Part shown: piece by piece, positions 11,979 to 23,532 of the stretch
Position numbering within the stretch: position 1 is the stretch's first letter
Layout of the letters: each line of letters starts with the position of its first letter
Source: Chamaecrista fasciculata
Taxonomy: Eukaryota; Streptophyta; Magnoliopsida; Fabales; Fabaceae
Direction: 5' to 3'
Length of the DNA stretch: 64,000 bases
NCBI GenBank assembly: GCA_003254925.1
Contig: QANZ01022989.1
Span: 107,367-171,366, forward strand
Translations under genes and position numbers: made by a program
The notes under the pieces: generated by a model
The model's input: only the letters and a program-made list of their open reading frames with translations
Databases searched by the model: none
Told to the model about the DNA's origin: nothing

Positions 11979-13292
11979 GGTTCTTGAAGATGTTTGAGTT
12001 GGATTTGGATGAAGGTCTCTGTAAAATATGATATGGGTATCTTGTAATTATTCTTTAATAGCTTCCTCTCTTCCTTTCTTTTTTAATTTTTATTTAAGTT
12101 TCGGTCTTATATGTAGGAGTTCTAAATAAATCGAATTCTTTGTACCACTTTCTCTGTTTCAAGTTGATCATGTTGGAATGAGTCTGTGCTCATATGATAA
12201 TAAACTTTATTAGTTGAGTATAATTTGCATGTTCATCTAATATTTCAAAAGTTCCCAGAGTCAAAAACCATATAATAATCATCTGATGTGTATACTTCGA
12301 CTTTCAAAAATAGCAAGCTAACTTTGTAAAAACAGGAAGACGATAGTTGGAGATATACTAGTGAAATTTTTTCGCCATGCACAAGTCAAACTTTGATTGC
12401 TCAAAATGAACTGATAGATAGACAAGTATCTGATACGTTAACCACCTTCAAATTAGTCTAAATCAATATTCTTTGGCCTTGAATTTAATACTTCCGGTGT
12501 AGAAAGAGTAACGTTACATATACTATTTTCACATTTACACAAGTTTAATGGAAGTTAAAGTGGCCTTAAATCACTGGGTGTGTTATAGTGAAAAAGTTTG
12601 AATGATTTGTCGAAAGTAAAAGATCAAATTAAAGTTCCATCCTCCATACAAAGCACGTACCAACGCATATGAACCAAAGAAAATATGTTGTAAGCTTCTC
12701 CAACTTTCAATATTCAAGAATCAGTAAGTCTTAACGACAACGTGACACTACCAAAAATCTTTAAGATACTACAAAATTTTATGTCAATGAAATTGACCTC
12801 AATTCTCTTCCCTTTCCCTTTTATTACTTCCCAGGTCTTAGACATCTTTTCCGACCGACCACCAAAGAACACATACATAGAGCTCAAAAGGCAATTGTTA
12901 ATTTTTCTTGCTTCTATATCAATTGTAGTAGAATAATAGTTACTTGAGGAAACTGAGCAAACAATAGTCAACAGTTTGCCAGTTACGCATTTTCTTGATT
13001 TGAGCAGATTGAAATATTTTAACATTCGTCAAAATCCCTCACTTTTACTAATTTAGAAGATTCAAACGTTTAAAATGTCATATCATGCTTGATAGAATTC
13101 CTAGAGCACTCTCACGCCCATACTAGACAAAACATACTTCCCTCTAAAACAAAATGTGCTTCAATGTACAAAGGCATTTTTTCCTTGCTAAGTAACTCAC
13201 TATAGTTGCAATTAGGTATTTATGTCTTTACAGGTAATTCAAATTCAGCACTACTTTTCAGGCCAACAATAAAAAATAAAAAAAATTCAGCA
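11979..13292. other. Spacer between convergent XTH and unknown gene
   Basis: The XTH 3' untranslated region comes first, and the far end should be the 3' untranslated region of the minus-strand gene. No repeat or gene is recognised between them. The open frames on both strands near 12714-13025 overlap each other and look like chance. Confidence 0.5.
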
Positions 13293-16200
13293 CTAATTTT
13301 GCCTTAACAACCTGCATGGTGACATGACCTTCTCTTCAACGTAATTTGCAAACCTAACCCTTGGTTGCTGAGAGCCCTGTAAGAACAAAATCAAATCAAG
13401 TTAAATCAATCGATTCGAAAAAGCCAACTTGTGTATAAGTATTGGCATACCGTGATTCTACAATGAATGTTGAGATCATCGTTCATCTGATTAAGGCGGT
13501 CCTTGGTTAGTTCTACTGCTGCAGATGCTTTTCTGCATGCTTCTTTCACCTGAATTTTATAGAAGTAGAAAATGAACCAATATTTTTATTGCACAGATAC
13601 CATTTCCAGAAAGTTAACCTTCGTAGGAGAAAAAGGATTAAGGGGGTAAAAGACACTAAAAAAAGGGTGATGATACCTAATCAGTCAAGTCAAACTCTAC
13701 AAAAACAGAAATAAGAGTACGGTTTTAAATCTTCTAGAACTCACCTGATTTTCATCAAGAACAGATTGGTCATTGGCACCATCAGTAGATCTTTCTAACA
13801 TGCGTCTTAGACGAGATAGTTCCTTCATAAGGTCTAGGGCAACCTCTTCAGCATCTAGCAACTGATTTCTAGAAAACTCAAATGCTCTTTCAGCATGAAG
13901 ACGGAAAGAAGCACAGTTCAAACATGTGCAGAGCCCTCTGCATCCTCTTGGATTTCGTTTAAGAATCCCCTTTTTGTAACCAAAAGCAGGCATGGTGAGT
14001 TGTTCTGAAGCTTTCGTTTGAAACAACTTCTGACAGCATCCATCAGTGTTGAGTGGTATCTCCCCATTAGAAGAACTATTTCGTTTTACTTCTGAGTAAA
14101 CTGATGACTGCTGCGAGTTAGATGCAGCATCTTCTTCTCTAGTGTTGACTTCATTAATTATAGGACTTGAGGTTCCAATAGGCGAATCTATATTGACTAC
14201 AGTGGTTGGCAAGACAGGGGAACCCTCCAAATTGCTGTCTACATCGGATGGAACCCGCTTATCTTTCAGTTGACTCAGTTTGCTCAAATCATGTGAAGAT
14301 TGAGATTCAGGAATATCTACGGAAGATAGTACTTCTGGGCTACTATTATTTAATGAATCATCACGGCCAGGTAATACTTGTTGAGCAGCAGAATTGCCCG
14401 AACCATGTTCCACCGGATCAGCAACACCATTTTGATCATTTATGGGAGTAATTTGATGATCCAAAGCTGAAATTGGTGAAGGAGTCGTCTGATTCAAGCC
14501 CTCTTTAAGTGTTGTGTTACGATCATCTGCTGTAGCACCTTAGAATTATTTAATTTGTAAGAAAGTTTTGAACTACTGATACCAAAATCTGGAAGAGACT
14601 TTATAGAAGAATAGGAACCACGACTTACAAGAATTATTTTTTGTGATATTCTTGAGAAAAGGAAGCAATCTTTTATAGCTAGAGGATCCAGAATGTTTCA
14701 ACAATTCAATTTGCTGGCAAGGATTTAGAACCTGCTAATAAATGAAAATCATTATATGCAATCTAAAACTAAACTTCCTGCAGTAAAAGAAATACCCATT
14801 CCTCACCAAGGTAGTCCTGGATTTTGAGCCATCCCTCGTTATAGATGGTGCAGACACACACTCCTGAACCACTTTTGGATTCGATTGCATTGGAAGTTCA
14901 GGTAAGACTTGGGAAGACGTCGGTTTTGGTTTGTTATCATAAGATAACTCATTGGCAGGATCTACTAAAAAATCTTCTCTGACAGCATTAGATTCATCAA
15001 CACTGTCCCGCATGTGGCAACTGTCAGCTTTGAGTTTATCTGTTGGCGCCTCTTGACTTTGATCCAACATAGGAATTTGGGTTGCCTCGGAGCCCCTCTC
15101 ATCTCCATGGTGATGACGCGATTTCGGTGCACCTATAGAAGTATGGGGTCAATTAGCTTTATTTTTTCATATCCAACTAAAACACCTCATGAAGTTTTAT
15201 CTTTAACTATAGGTTGACAGAAAAAACTAGTTACCACTATCATCTTCGGCAATATCCATTATAAATGGAAGCAACCTTTTGTAGCTGACCGAACCCGGTG
15301 CTTTGAAGAGTCTCCTCTGCATACATGGTTTGAGCACCTGTAAAATTTCAAATAAAATTTATATTGACATTGGTAGTTAAAGCAAATTGACCAAATCGCA
15401 AAAGAATAAACAAAGTAGGTTGCAAATAGCTTACAACTACAAGAATTATAAGGTCAACATATTTTAAATCTATTTAATGCAATTATACTTCAGCTAAAGA
15501 CAAGTAACTATATGTCTAATCCCTAATTGATGATAGACTGAGATATGAAAGGATGACAGATTCTTACAGATATACTCTTCAGAACATTATTGTTTCCATT
15601 CGTGGTTTTTGAGCAAGATCCTTCACCATTTGGCCGAGAACTTATGCTCAAATCAATAGTATTGGCTTGATGATCTGCACTGCCGGGAGCATTATCTTTA
15701 CCATTTGGCTGAGAACTTACGCTCAAATCAATAGTATTGGCTTGATGATCTGCGCTGCCGGGGGCATTATCTTCACCACATACATCAGCATCAGGAGGAC
15801 TTAAACATTGTTGGCTCAAAACACAAGTACCTAAGCCATCATTAGCCTCAGGGTTACCACCATTAGTATTGCTGTGTTCTGAATCCTGTTTTAAGTCATC
15901 ATTGCCCACAGCATTTGCAACATCCCTATCACAGGGAAAATCTACAGTTAAATCAGCCTTTGTGTCGCTCGAGCATTCAAGACTTACAGAAGGCACCGAC
16001 AAACAATCACGAGTCACATCTCTTGCTCTTAATTGCGTCGGCGATTCATTTAAATCTTCGTGAGATGTCAGTTTTGACTTTGGCTCATTACAATTGTCTT
16101 TCTTAAGCTGATCTTTCTGAGCTTCCTGGCTTTGAGATAACAAAGGAATTTGAAATTTCTTTGCATCAATAACCTTCCCTTCATTTTGGTTTCGACGATG

Positions 16201-17567
16201 ATCCATTATGGATGTACCTACAAAATATTAGGCCTATTAGCTTCTTCATGACACGTCCCTAAATATAGAAACACCTAGTGCAATTAATTTTCACAAGGGG
16301 GTTGCTGAGTCGAGATAGTTACCAGAATCATCTTTGGTCATATTCATTAGAAAAGGAAGCAACCTTCTGTAGCTGACTGAACCTGGGGTTTTGAAGAGTG
16401 TCCTCTGCAAACGTGGTCTGAGCACCTGCATATCATCTCATATCAGGTCAAACATTAAAACTGGTCATAAAATGGTACTGTCTGAATAACACAAACATAT
16501 AAAACACGAGAAACAATATTAAAAGGTCTACTACTATAAATAATTTTAAGTGCCAATATATACTCCAACAACAAAATAGATCGCCAGCCAGGGTTTCAAC
16601 TTAATTATGTAAGTCACCACAGAGACCAGTGACTGGATGCCTCACTCATAACTGATACAGAAAGAATAATAATAATAAAAGCAGGACAAGTTCTTACAGT
16701 TTTCCTCTCTAGGACGCAATCGCTTTTGAAGTCAGCTTTTGGGCAGAAAGGCTCCTCTTTATTTTCCCCAGCCTTCCCGGTCAGCTGCGCATTTTTTACA
16801 TGAATGTCCTCCACTTGTCTTCTCTCATCTTCATTAATCTTGAAATTACCACATATTTCAACATCAGGGGGAGTCGTCAATTTACTTATATCACTGGCGT
16901 TCTGCGACTTCTGGCCTTTGTCTAATGATTCATTGTTTACATAACCCAGATTCTGAGTTTCGCAAGCAAACCCCGCTACAGGACTCTCGGTTTCTTCTTT
17001 CCTCGAATCTAATGCTTCATCCAAATAGAGATCGTTGTTTTTCTCAGACCGATATTCCTTCACTATTGAACACACAATTGAATTTATTTCATCCTTACCC
17101 CGACACTCGCCTAATATATCGATCTTGCCATTCCTCTTGGATATTTCTCCCGCAGGACCACTATCTGCCTTAGTGGGAGCCGATCCAAAACCAGAATCAG
17201 CCATTTTCTGATCTCTGCAACTAGATCCCGCCTTCGATTGTTCGTCAACACAAGACCCCCCAACTGATTGCGGGGAATAAACTCTTCTTGCGCGAAGGTC
17301 CTTGATCGGAACGCAAGATGGCTGCCCATCGTTTTTAACGGAACTTTCTTGATTCAGTTTGGCTTTCTTACAAAGATCGCTGATAACAAGCAAGTCATCG
17401 TCAGCGTCAGAAGCAGCATCAGATCGGAGATGAACGGTGCGGTTGGGATGGGGAAAGAGATCACGAGGTTTGGTACTACTACGGGTGGTGATTTGTAAGA
17501 GTGGACGAGATGGCGACGAAGGCAGAAGATGCTTCCGTTTACTCGAGCTTCTTCTCGTGGCGTCCAT
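13293..17567 (-). CDS. Plant-specific nuclear-type protein, unknown function
   Basis: Predicted 1043-aa protein in nine exons: 17567-16698, 16425-16323, 16217-15568, 15337-15235, 15132-14807, 14731-14629, 14538-13745, 13549-13451 and 13376-13293. All junctions are GT-AG and the frame stays open throughout. The start is the ATG at 17567; the frame three codons upstream opens only with GTG. The N-terminus has a basic 'SSSKRKHLL', a possible nuclear signal, and the middle is hydrophilic and acidic/Ser-rich. The conserved-looking part is C-terminal: 'KKGILKRNPRG' then a Cys cluster 'CRGLCTCLNC' starting near residue 918, followed by a predicted helix rich in Leu/Glu/Arg. Three exons of exactly 103 nt (residues about 291-325, 542-576 and 685-719) encode copies of one module with core 'SYxRLLPFxM'. 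I recognise this as a plant-type uncharacterised protein but assign no function. Confidence 0.85.
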
Positions 17568-18377
17568 GGCGGCCACAGAGTAGGGTTCTGGGGAGAAAAT
17601 GGCGGGAAAAAAATGGAAAAGGATACTTTATAGAGACAACTTGATGGCGGGAATTGGCGGGTTTTCTTGGCGGGAAATTAGATAAGGTGTTTCTTTTGTT
17701 TTCTTTTTTCTGATCTCGTTTTTCGCAAAAGACGGTTCAAACTCCAGAGTTCTTTTTTTTTTGGGTCAATCAACTCCAGAGTTCATTTAATAGGCTTTTC
17801 TTTTTCCTGATGGGCCCCATACTATTGGGCCGATTGCATATCGAATTTCATTTCGGCTCCTTACTATTGGGCCCTAATGTTCTATTTATTCACAAAAACT
17901 ATTTAAGTTGATATTTTCGAATCCATTTTATTTTTTTGGTCAGCTAAAAAAAAAAAAAATCCAATTTCATTGCTTGTGTGTAAGTGTTCAATATAAAAAT
18001 ATGGATAAATTACATTTTTGGTATTTTGTGCTTTGACCTCATTCCACTTTGATATCTTGTGGTTTAAAATATGATACTTTGTTACTATGAGGTCTCTACT
18101 GTTACCCCTTTAATTAGTACCTGGACAATTATTTCATTAGTTTCAGACAAAATTTTGACATGTGACTTGCACATGGACTCGCTAAAACTCAACTTTATCC
18201 AACATTCTACATAATAAAGATCAATGCATCATAATACTAAACGTGAGAGAAAAATCTATCTTCTTATTAGTAACAAATTGAAGATAAATCGTGGTTGATT
18301 TTTTTTTTAAGAATGAAATTTTTTTTTATCAACTCACTAATTATATTCTGGTAAAAAAAAAACTCACTTATTATATA
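17568..18377. other. Upstream region of the unknown gene
   Basis: Contains the 5' flank and promoter of the minus-strand gene, then AT-rich sequence. From about 18001 a degenerate stretch resembles the left arm of family A (GGATAAATTACATTTTTGG), and a CAACTTTATCC near 18190-18200 may be its decayed other end. No gene. Confidence 0.45.
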
Positions 18378-18809
18378 GGGTAAATTACACTTTGATACCC
18401 TGTGGTTTGACCCTATTTCACTTTGGTACCCTGTGGTTTGAAACCTGACACTTTGGTACCCTGTGATATCTTCCATTAACACTTTGGTACCCTTTAGAGC
18501 TATTTTGTAATTTTAACCATAACAAATTTTGAAAAATTATATATTGACCCCAAAAAATTTTGAAAAATTACAAATAGGTCTCAGGATACATATTATCAAG
18601 GGACTAAAATGAAAACTTAAAAAAAAAAATTGGCGTCAATATATAATTTTTGTAAAATTTATTATGATTAAAATTACAAAATAGCTTCAAAGGGTATCAA
18701 AGTGTTAATAATAGAGAATACCACAAGGTACCAAAATGTCAGGTTTAAAACCACAGAGTACCAAAGTAAAATAGGGTCAAACCACATGGTACCAAAGTAT
18801 TATTTATCC
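18378..18809. mobile_element. Foldback MITE, family A copy 2
   Basis: Starts GGGTAAATTACACTTTG and ends TATTTATCC, with inward-facing GGTACC phrases on both arms and an AT-rich core. An exact 9-bp direct repeat, TATTATATA, lies at 18369-18377 and 18810-18818. Reading frames across it are repeat-derived. Confidence 0.88.
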
Positions 18810-19119
18810 TATTATATATATAAGAGAAAAATTGTTTATCTCAAGTTCTTAAATAAGTTAGAAATATCAACAAAGACTCGACGAAATCACATTTTGAATA
18901 ATAAAATAGAATATTTTGATAATAATAATTATAATGAAAGCAAGATAACTATATATATATATACTCAAATACCAACCAAAATTGCAGTCGCAAATAGAGG
19001 CGCAATAATAATAACAATAAAAAGAGGCAAATGGAATAGAAGAAAGATGACAAAATGGAAAGGAAGAAATGGATATCAATGGAGGTTGTGCACAATAAAA
19101 AAAACTCACTTATTATATA

Positions 19120-19549
19120 GGGTAAATTACACTTTGGTACCCTGTGGTTTGATCCTGTTTCACTTTGGTACCCTGTGGTTTGAAACTTGACACTTTGGTA
19201 CCCTGTGGTATTCTCCATTAACACTTTGGTACCCTTTGGACCTATTTTGTAATTTTAACCATGATAAATTTTACAAAAATTACATATTGACCCCAAAAAA
19301 ATTTTAAATTTTTCATTTTAGTCCCTATATAATATGTATCCAGGGACCTATTTGTAATTTTTTGAAAATTTTTTGGGGTCAATATGTTATTTTTGCAAAA
19401 TTTGTTATGGTTAAAATTACAAAATAGCTCCAAAGGGTACCAAAGTGTTAATGGAGAATACCACAGGGTACCAAAGTGTCAAGTTTCAAACCACAGGGTA
19501 CCAAAGTGAAATAGGGTCAAACCACAGGGTACCAAAGTGTAATTTACCC
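19120..19549. mobile_element. Foldback MITE, family A copy 3, best-preserved hairpin
   Basis: Nearly the whole 430 bp forms one inverted repeat. CACTTTGGTACCC recurs at 19130, 19161, 19191 and 19222 and is mirrored from about 19430 to 19549. The left flank TATTATATA (19111-19119) has no exact counterpart on the right, where TATATAATA follows. The left flank is the same as that of copy 2. Confidence 0.88.
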
Positions 19550-20361
19550 TATATAATATTATATATATTCATCATACTCTACCTTATTCTTATACATATA
19601 TATACCTCAATTCTCACCGAGTATATATACCTCATTTGTGTCAGTTGTGCCTTCAATGTGAAACGTTAGTTTCAATTATGCCCTCAATTTTGACTCAATG
19701 CTGATGTGTCAAGGATGTTTTATTTATCTAGTCATCTTGTCACATGTTCAATTCAGAACAAAAAATTGACACACAATAAAAAAATTGACACATTACTGAA
19801 AATGCAAGCAAACGTTAAGGGCACGAAAGCTATATATGAGATAAATATTAAATTTATTTCAAATAGAGAGGGAGAGTTTACTTCAAGGATTCTAATAGCT
19901 ACCGAGTGTTAATTACCTCCTTCAATTTAATTTGTACGTCTTTGAACATTAGGTTTAAATCACTCGTTATATATATATGGTCATGAAGACAAAATTCATT
20001 TACCAAGACAAAAGTACTTTTCTTTTGGTTTAAATATATGTCGTAATTTAATCTATTAAATACAACTTCATATATACCGCGCCGATTAGTAGAAGTATTG
20101 CCAATATATGTTCAGTTTTATCGGCTTTCAACTAACACAATCAACGTGAATTTTTCATTTTACTTAGTTATCAGTATTAATTAGGTACACGATTTCAGAT
20201 TTTATAAATTTCCAGTACATATATATATTCCTTATTTATTAAAGGCGCATGATGCATGCTAGCTACAATTCAAGTTTACCTCTTTTTATGGTAACCTTGT
20301 TTATAAGGTAAAGAAAAAGGGTAAAGCAAAAGATATATTAATTATTTGTGGATACATAGGT
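19550..20361. other. Spacer, 3' of TPD1-like gene
   Basis: AT-rich sequence, probably including the 3' untranslated region of the minus-strand TPD1-like gene at its right end. No gene or clear repeat seen. Confidence 0.45.
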
Positions 20362-20857
20362 TTAAGAACAAGCTATGGATGATGATTTAGGAGTGAGTGG
20401 GAATGAAGTGTCCCAAGCATATTTGAAAGTGAGTCTAGTATCGATGGTAATAGGTTGACCATTATTAATAAGACATTCATTCCCAGACACACTTAGGATA
20501 GAAGGATCCACGTTTTCCACACTCTTGAAACCTTGACACTCTAATTTTATGTTCAATTGAGTACAAATGCAATCGTTGGTAATGCTCACTAACCATTCGT
20601 CTTTGCCTTGAATTCTAGCTCCTGTTTTAGATTGCCGCACTTTCAGATTGCTTAACGTACAAGCGCCATTGGTACCTGCAAATATACATATACATAAACA
20701 TAAACATAAACATATATATATATATATATATCGTCATGCAAATTAATTACCAATGGTTTAGAAATTAAAATAAATGGATCGTATGATTGATAATATTACC
20801 TTGAACAACGAGGCCAAGAAGGAGAGTGATGCACAAGATTTTGACGATGGCTGCCAT
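20362..20857 (-). CDS. TPD1-like small secreted cysteine-rich protein
   Basis: Predicted 123-aa protein in two exons, 20857-20800 and 20675-20362, joined in phase 1. Residues 1 to about 20 form a hydrophobic signal peptide (MAAIVKILCITLLLGLVVQG). The mature part has six cysteines and family motifs such as 'CTLSNLKVRQSKTG', 'WLVSITNDC', 'IKLECQGF', 'FKYAWDTSFPLTP' and a final 'ACS'. This matches TAPETUM DETERMINANT1 and its homologues. TPD1 itself is a ligand of the EMS1/EXS receptor kinase in anther cell fate. This one is shorter than TPD1 and belongs to the wider TPD1-like group, so an anther role is not implied. A TATA box lies 84 bp upstream. Confidence 0.9.
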
Positions 20858-20940
20858 TTCTTTGTGTAATATATGTATAATATATTGATATTCGATCTGA
20901 TTCGATTTTATTATTGGAGCAAGAATGACGTTTTGCCTCT

Positions 20941-20948
20941 TATTTATA
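20941..20948 (-). promoter_or_regulatory. TATA box of the TPD1-like gene
   Basis: TATAAATA on the minus strand, 84 bp upstream of the start codon, in sequence otherwise lacking competing TATA motifs at that distance. Confidence 0.6.
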
Positions 20949-21449
20949 GTGAAAAAAAAAACTATAAATCTAGCCCTTTTAATTACACCGATACGCAAAT
21001 CCAACAAATTAAATTCATTTAGCAGTACGTAATGTCCAAATTATACGCAGAATCTATACTGTATGAAAATAGAAATAAACTGCGTGCACAGCTAGTCTCC
21101 TGCCACATAAGCATGCAATCGATCAGCCAATGGGTTTATTCTATTAGTCCACGTCAACGAATTTTTTATGCCATGTCATGTTTTTTCCATATTTGTTCAA
21201 TTCAACTATTAACTGAGTCTCATCAATTGCATTAAATTAGTTGTAAATCAAATTGTCTGATTGAACTATCAATAAATAAGAGAGATTGAATGCAATTAAA
21301 TTGTGTAACCAATCTGCTTGCTACGGAGCATGTTATATTTGATATGATCATAATGTATTGTGAATTTGTGATCTACTAATTAATCTCAAGATTTTAAATT
21401 AAGGATCATTCTAGCATGTATTCTAAGAGCACATGTTAACATTTCTTTT

Positions 21450-21840
21450 GAACTTTATAATTTTTTATTTTTTTAATTTGATCTCTCACAAATGTTTCAG
21501 TTATCAAAATTAGTGCCTCAATTAAACTTTTAACATAATTAGTGATATAATATTGTTAAATGATGATTTGTCAAGTTTCACATACAATAATCATTTTTAT
21601 TGCCACATAAATATATTTTCCTCTATTTTATTTCACATCATCTATATGTTTAAAAAAGTATTGTATGTGGCACTTAACTTGACACATGATCTTGGCAAAA
21701 AAGAAACTTGACACATGATCAACATTATCATATCACTAATTGCTTTAAAAATAGGATAGAAGGATTAACTTTCATAACAAAAACATTTGTGAGATATTAA
21801 ATTTAGAAAGAAAATTTATGAAGGATCAAATTAAGAAAAA
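21450..21840. mobile_element. Foldback element, decayed
   Basis: The left part AATTTGATCTCTCACAAATG is matched in inverted form by CATTTGTGAGATATTAAATTT and GGATCAAATT at the right. Inner segments (ATTAGTGATATAATATTG against CATATCACTAATTG) also pair. Ends and target-site duplication are not resolved. Non-coding. Confidence 0.55.
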
Positions 21841-21968
21841 TGATAAATTTAAATTATTATCTCTCAAATCTCATTATTTTTTTTTTACATTTTTATATGT
21901 TTTATATTTTTTTTGTCCAACTTATACATTTTATCCTATAATATTGATAATATATAGAAAAAAAAATA

Positions 21969-22184
21969 GGCCAAAATTATATTTTGGTCCCTAATGTTTA
22001 CCCAAAGTTCTATTTTAGTCCTTAATAATTTTTTGTTTTGTTTTGTTCCTTAATGTTTTCTAAAATTTTCATAATTGGCCCTTAACAATTGAATATGATC
22101 ATATTTCTCTCTTCTCAAATTTGAACATCAAGGACCAAAACAGAACTTTAGATAAGCATTAAGGATTAAAATAAAATTTTAACC
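21969..22184. mobile_element. Foldback MITE, GGTCCCTAATG family
   Basis: Short element with termini GGCCAAAATTATATTTTGG and an inverted partner ending TTTTAACC. Phrases of the type GGTCCCTAATG recur at about 21986, 22017, 22045 and 22077. The flanks are A-rich and only partly match, so a 9-bp duplication is not proven. Confidence 0.6.
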
Positions 22185-22584
22185 AACAAATTATTTCGCC
22201 CTCTAACCAAAAATCCTGACTCTACCCCTATTTACTGTCGAGACCACCATAGCTAACCAACGTATGCAACACTCTCACGGCTATCAATAATACAATTAAA
22301 GTTACCTACCTTTCATGAAGTGTGTTGACCGACTTTAACAAGTATATATATAATGTTGTATTGCATTTGTAGTGTGTGTTGCATAAGTAAGTCATGAAGT
22401 GAGTTGGTGTGTGACATAGAAGCGTGTGTACGATAATAGAAGTGAAACGCGGAATGAAAGAGGAACATTGGGTTGGTGCAATTTCATAGACACGTGGCAT
22501 CATCTTGATGGTTCAATTAAACGGACGGTCCATATCATACAAAATGCAGAGAATGCACATTAGCTACAATGCCGAGGATCCGGT
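22185..22584. other. Spacer before the orphan UGT promoter copy
   Basis: No gene. A CACGTGGC motif (G-box/ABRE type) lies near 22492, upstream of the duplicated promoter fragment; its activity is unknown. Confidence 0.4.
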
Positions 22585-22735
22585 TCCCTTGTTCATCAGT
22601 ATATATGAAGTATATCCACTCTGATCACCATCTTCCTGCCACAGTGTCACACCATTTCTTTCCATCTTCTATTTATAAATTTATAACCACAAAAAGATGA
22701 AAACCTCACACGCCGCCGCAAACCATGATGCATTG
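22585..22735 (+). pseudogene. Orphan copy of the UGT promoter, leader and start
   Basis: This segment matches 23396-23546, which spans the TATA box, 5' leader and first codons of the intact UGT gene. Shared blocks include CAGTATATATGAAGTA, CCACTCTGATCA, ACACCATTTCTTTCCATC and CGCCGCCG. The ATG-equivalent at 22725 is followed by ATG CAT TGA, so the frame stops at codon 4 and similarity ends there. TATA-to-ATG spacing is 125 nt here and 123 nt in the intact gene. It is either a broken second UGT copy or a promoter-only duplication. Confidence 0.75.
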
Positions 22736-23395
22736 AATCGATATAAAATTGTAAATTCAATAATAGATTTTTTTAAAATATCCACGGTATTTATATTTTG
22801 GTCTCTTCGTTTCATTATCCTCAAACAATTTCAATTTTATTATCATTTTATTTCATTAAAACTACAATCAAATATTAAAATTTTATTTTTTATTATCTCT
22901 ATTTCATTTCATTATCCCTTATCAAATTTATTCTGGTGTAATTATAAAATAATTATACAATTATTTCAAATCATCAACAATTAATATATACGCGCTTTTT
23001 TTTTTACATTACAAGAAAAGACAATCATCTAATTTTTGAAGAATCTGACCCCGAAGAAATTAATCGTGAAAATAACAAGAAACCAAAAGAAAATGATGGG
23101 ATATAGAAACTCAATCAATGAAGCACATTTTCTGAGCTGCATTTACATCATGACTTTAAAGAATCAACAAAATCAGTCAAAATTTGGCAAAATCGTAGGG
23201 TGGGGGTGAGGTGGAGGGAGCGGCTGAAGTGGTCTAATTTAATTTTTTTTTGTCTTTTCTTTTTATATAATTATAGATGAAATATTGGAGAATGTCTTTT
23301 CTTTTTATCATTAACCCATTTTCACAATATATATCACATGAACTAAACACGATCCTGTTTACGTCACCGCAAACGTCACACATGCCATTCATAAT
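22736..23395. other. Spacer between orphan and intact UGT promoter
   Basis: Very AT-rich (about 22740-22990), then moderately AT-rich. No coding similarity to a UGT is visible here, so the body of a second UGT copy is missing. Confidence 0.5.
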
Positions 23396-23409
23396 ACCCT
23401 TGTTCTCAG

Positions 23410-23415
23410 TATATA
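23410..23415 (+). promoter_or_regulatory. TATA box of the UGT gene (candidate)
   Basis: TATATA within CAGTATATATGAAG, 123 bp upstream of the start codon. The same block is kept in the duplicated fragment at 22600-22605. Confidence 0.45.
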
Positions 23416-23532
23416 TGAAGTACCCATCCACTCTGATCATCATCATCATCATCTTCGTCTCACAGTGACACACCATTTCTTTCCATCTTCTCTATTTACA
23501 AAAAAATAAAAAGCTCACGCGCCGCCGTAAGC

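Noticed and set aside
17565..17576. Upstream GTG start for the unknown minus-strand gene
   Set aside because: Plant nuclear genes use ATG; the in-frame ATG three codons later is the sensible start. The same logic was applied to the TIC22-like, AK-HSDH and PPR genes.
18702..19669. Several 60-160 codon frames on both strands
   Set aside because: All lie on the palindromic family A elements or their flanks, and the same peptides (NTTGYQSVKFQTTG) recur on both strands because of the inverted repeats.
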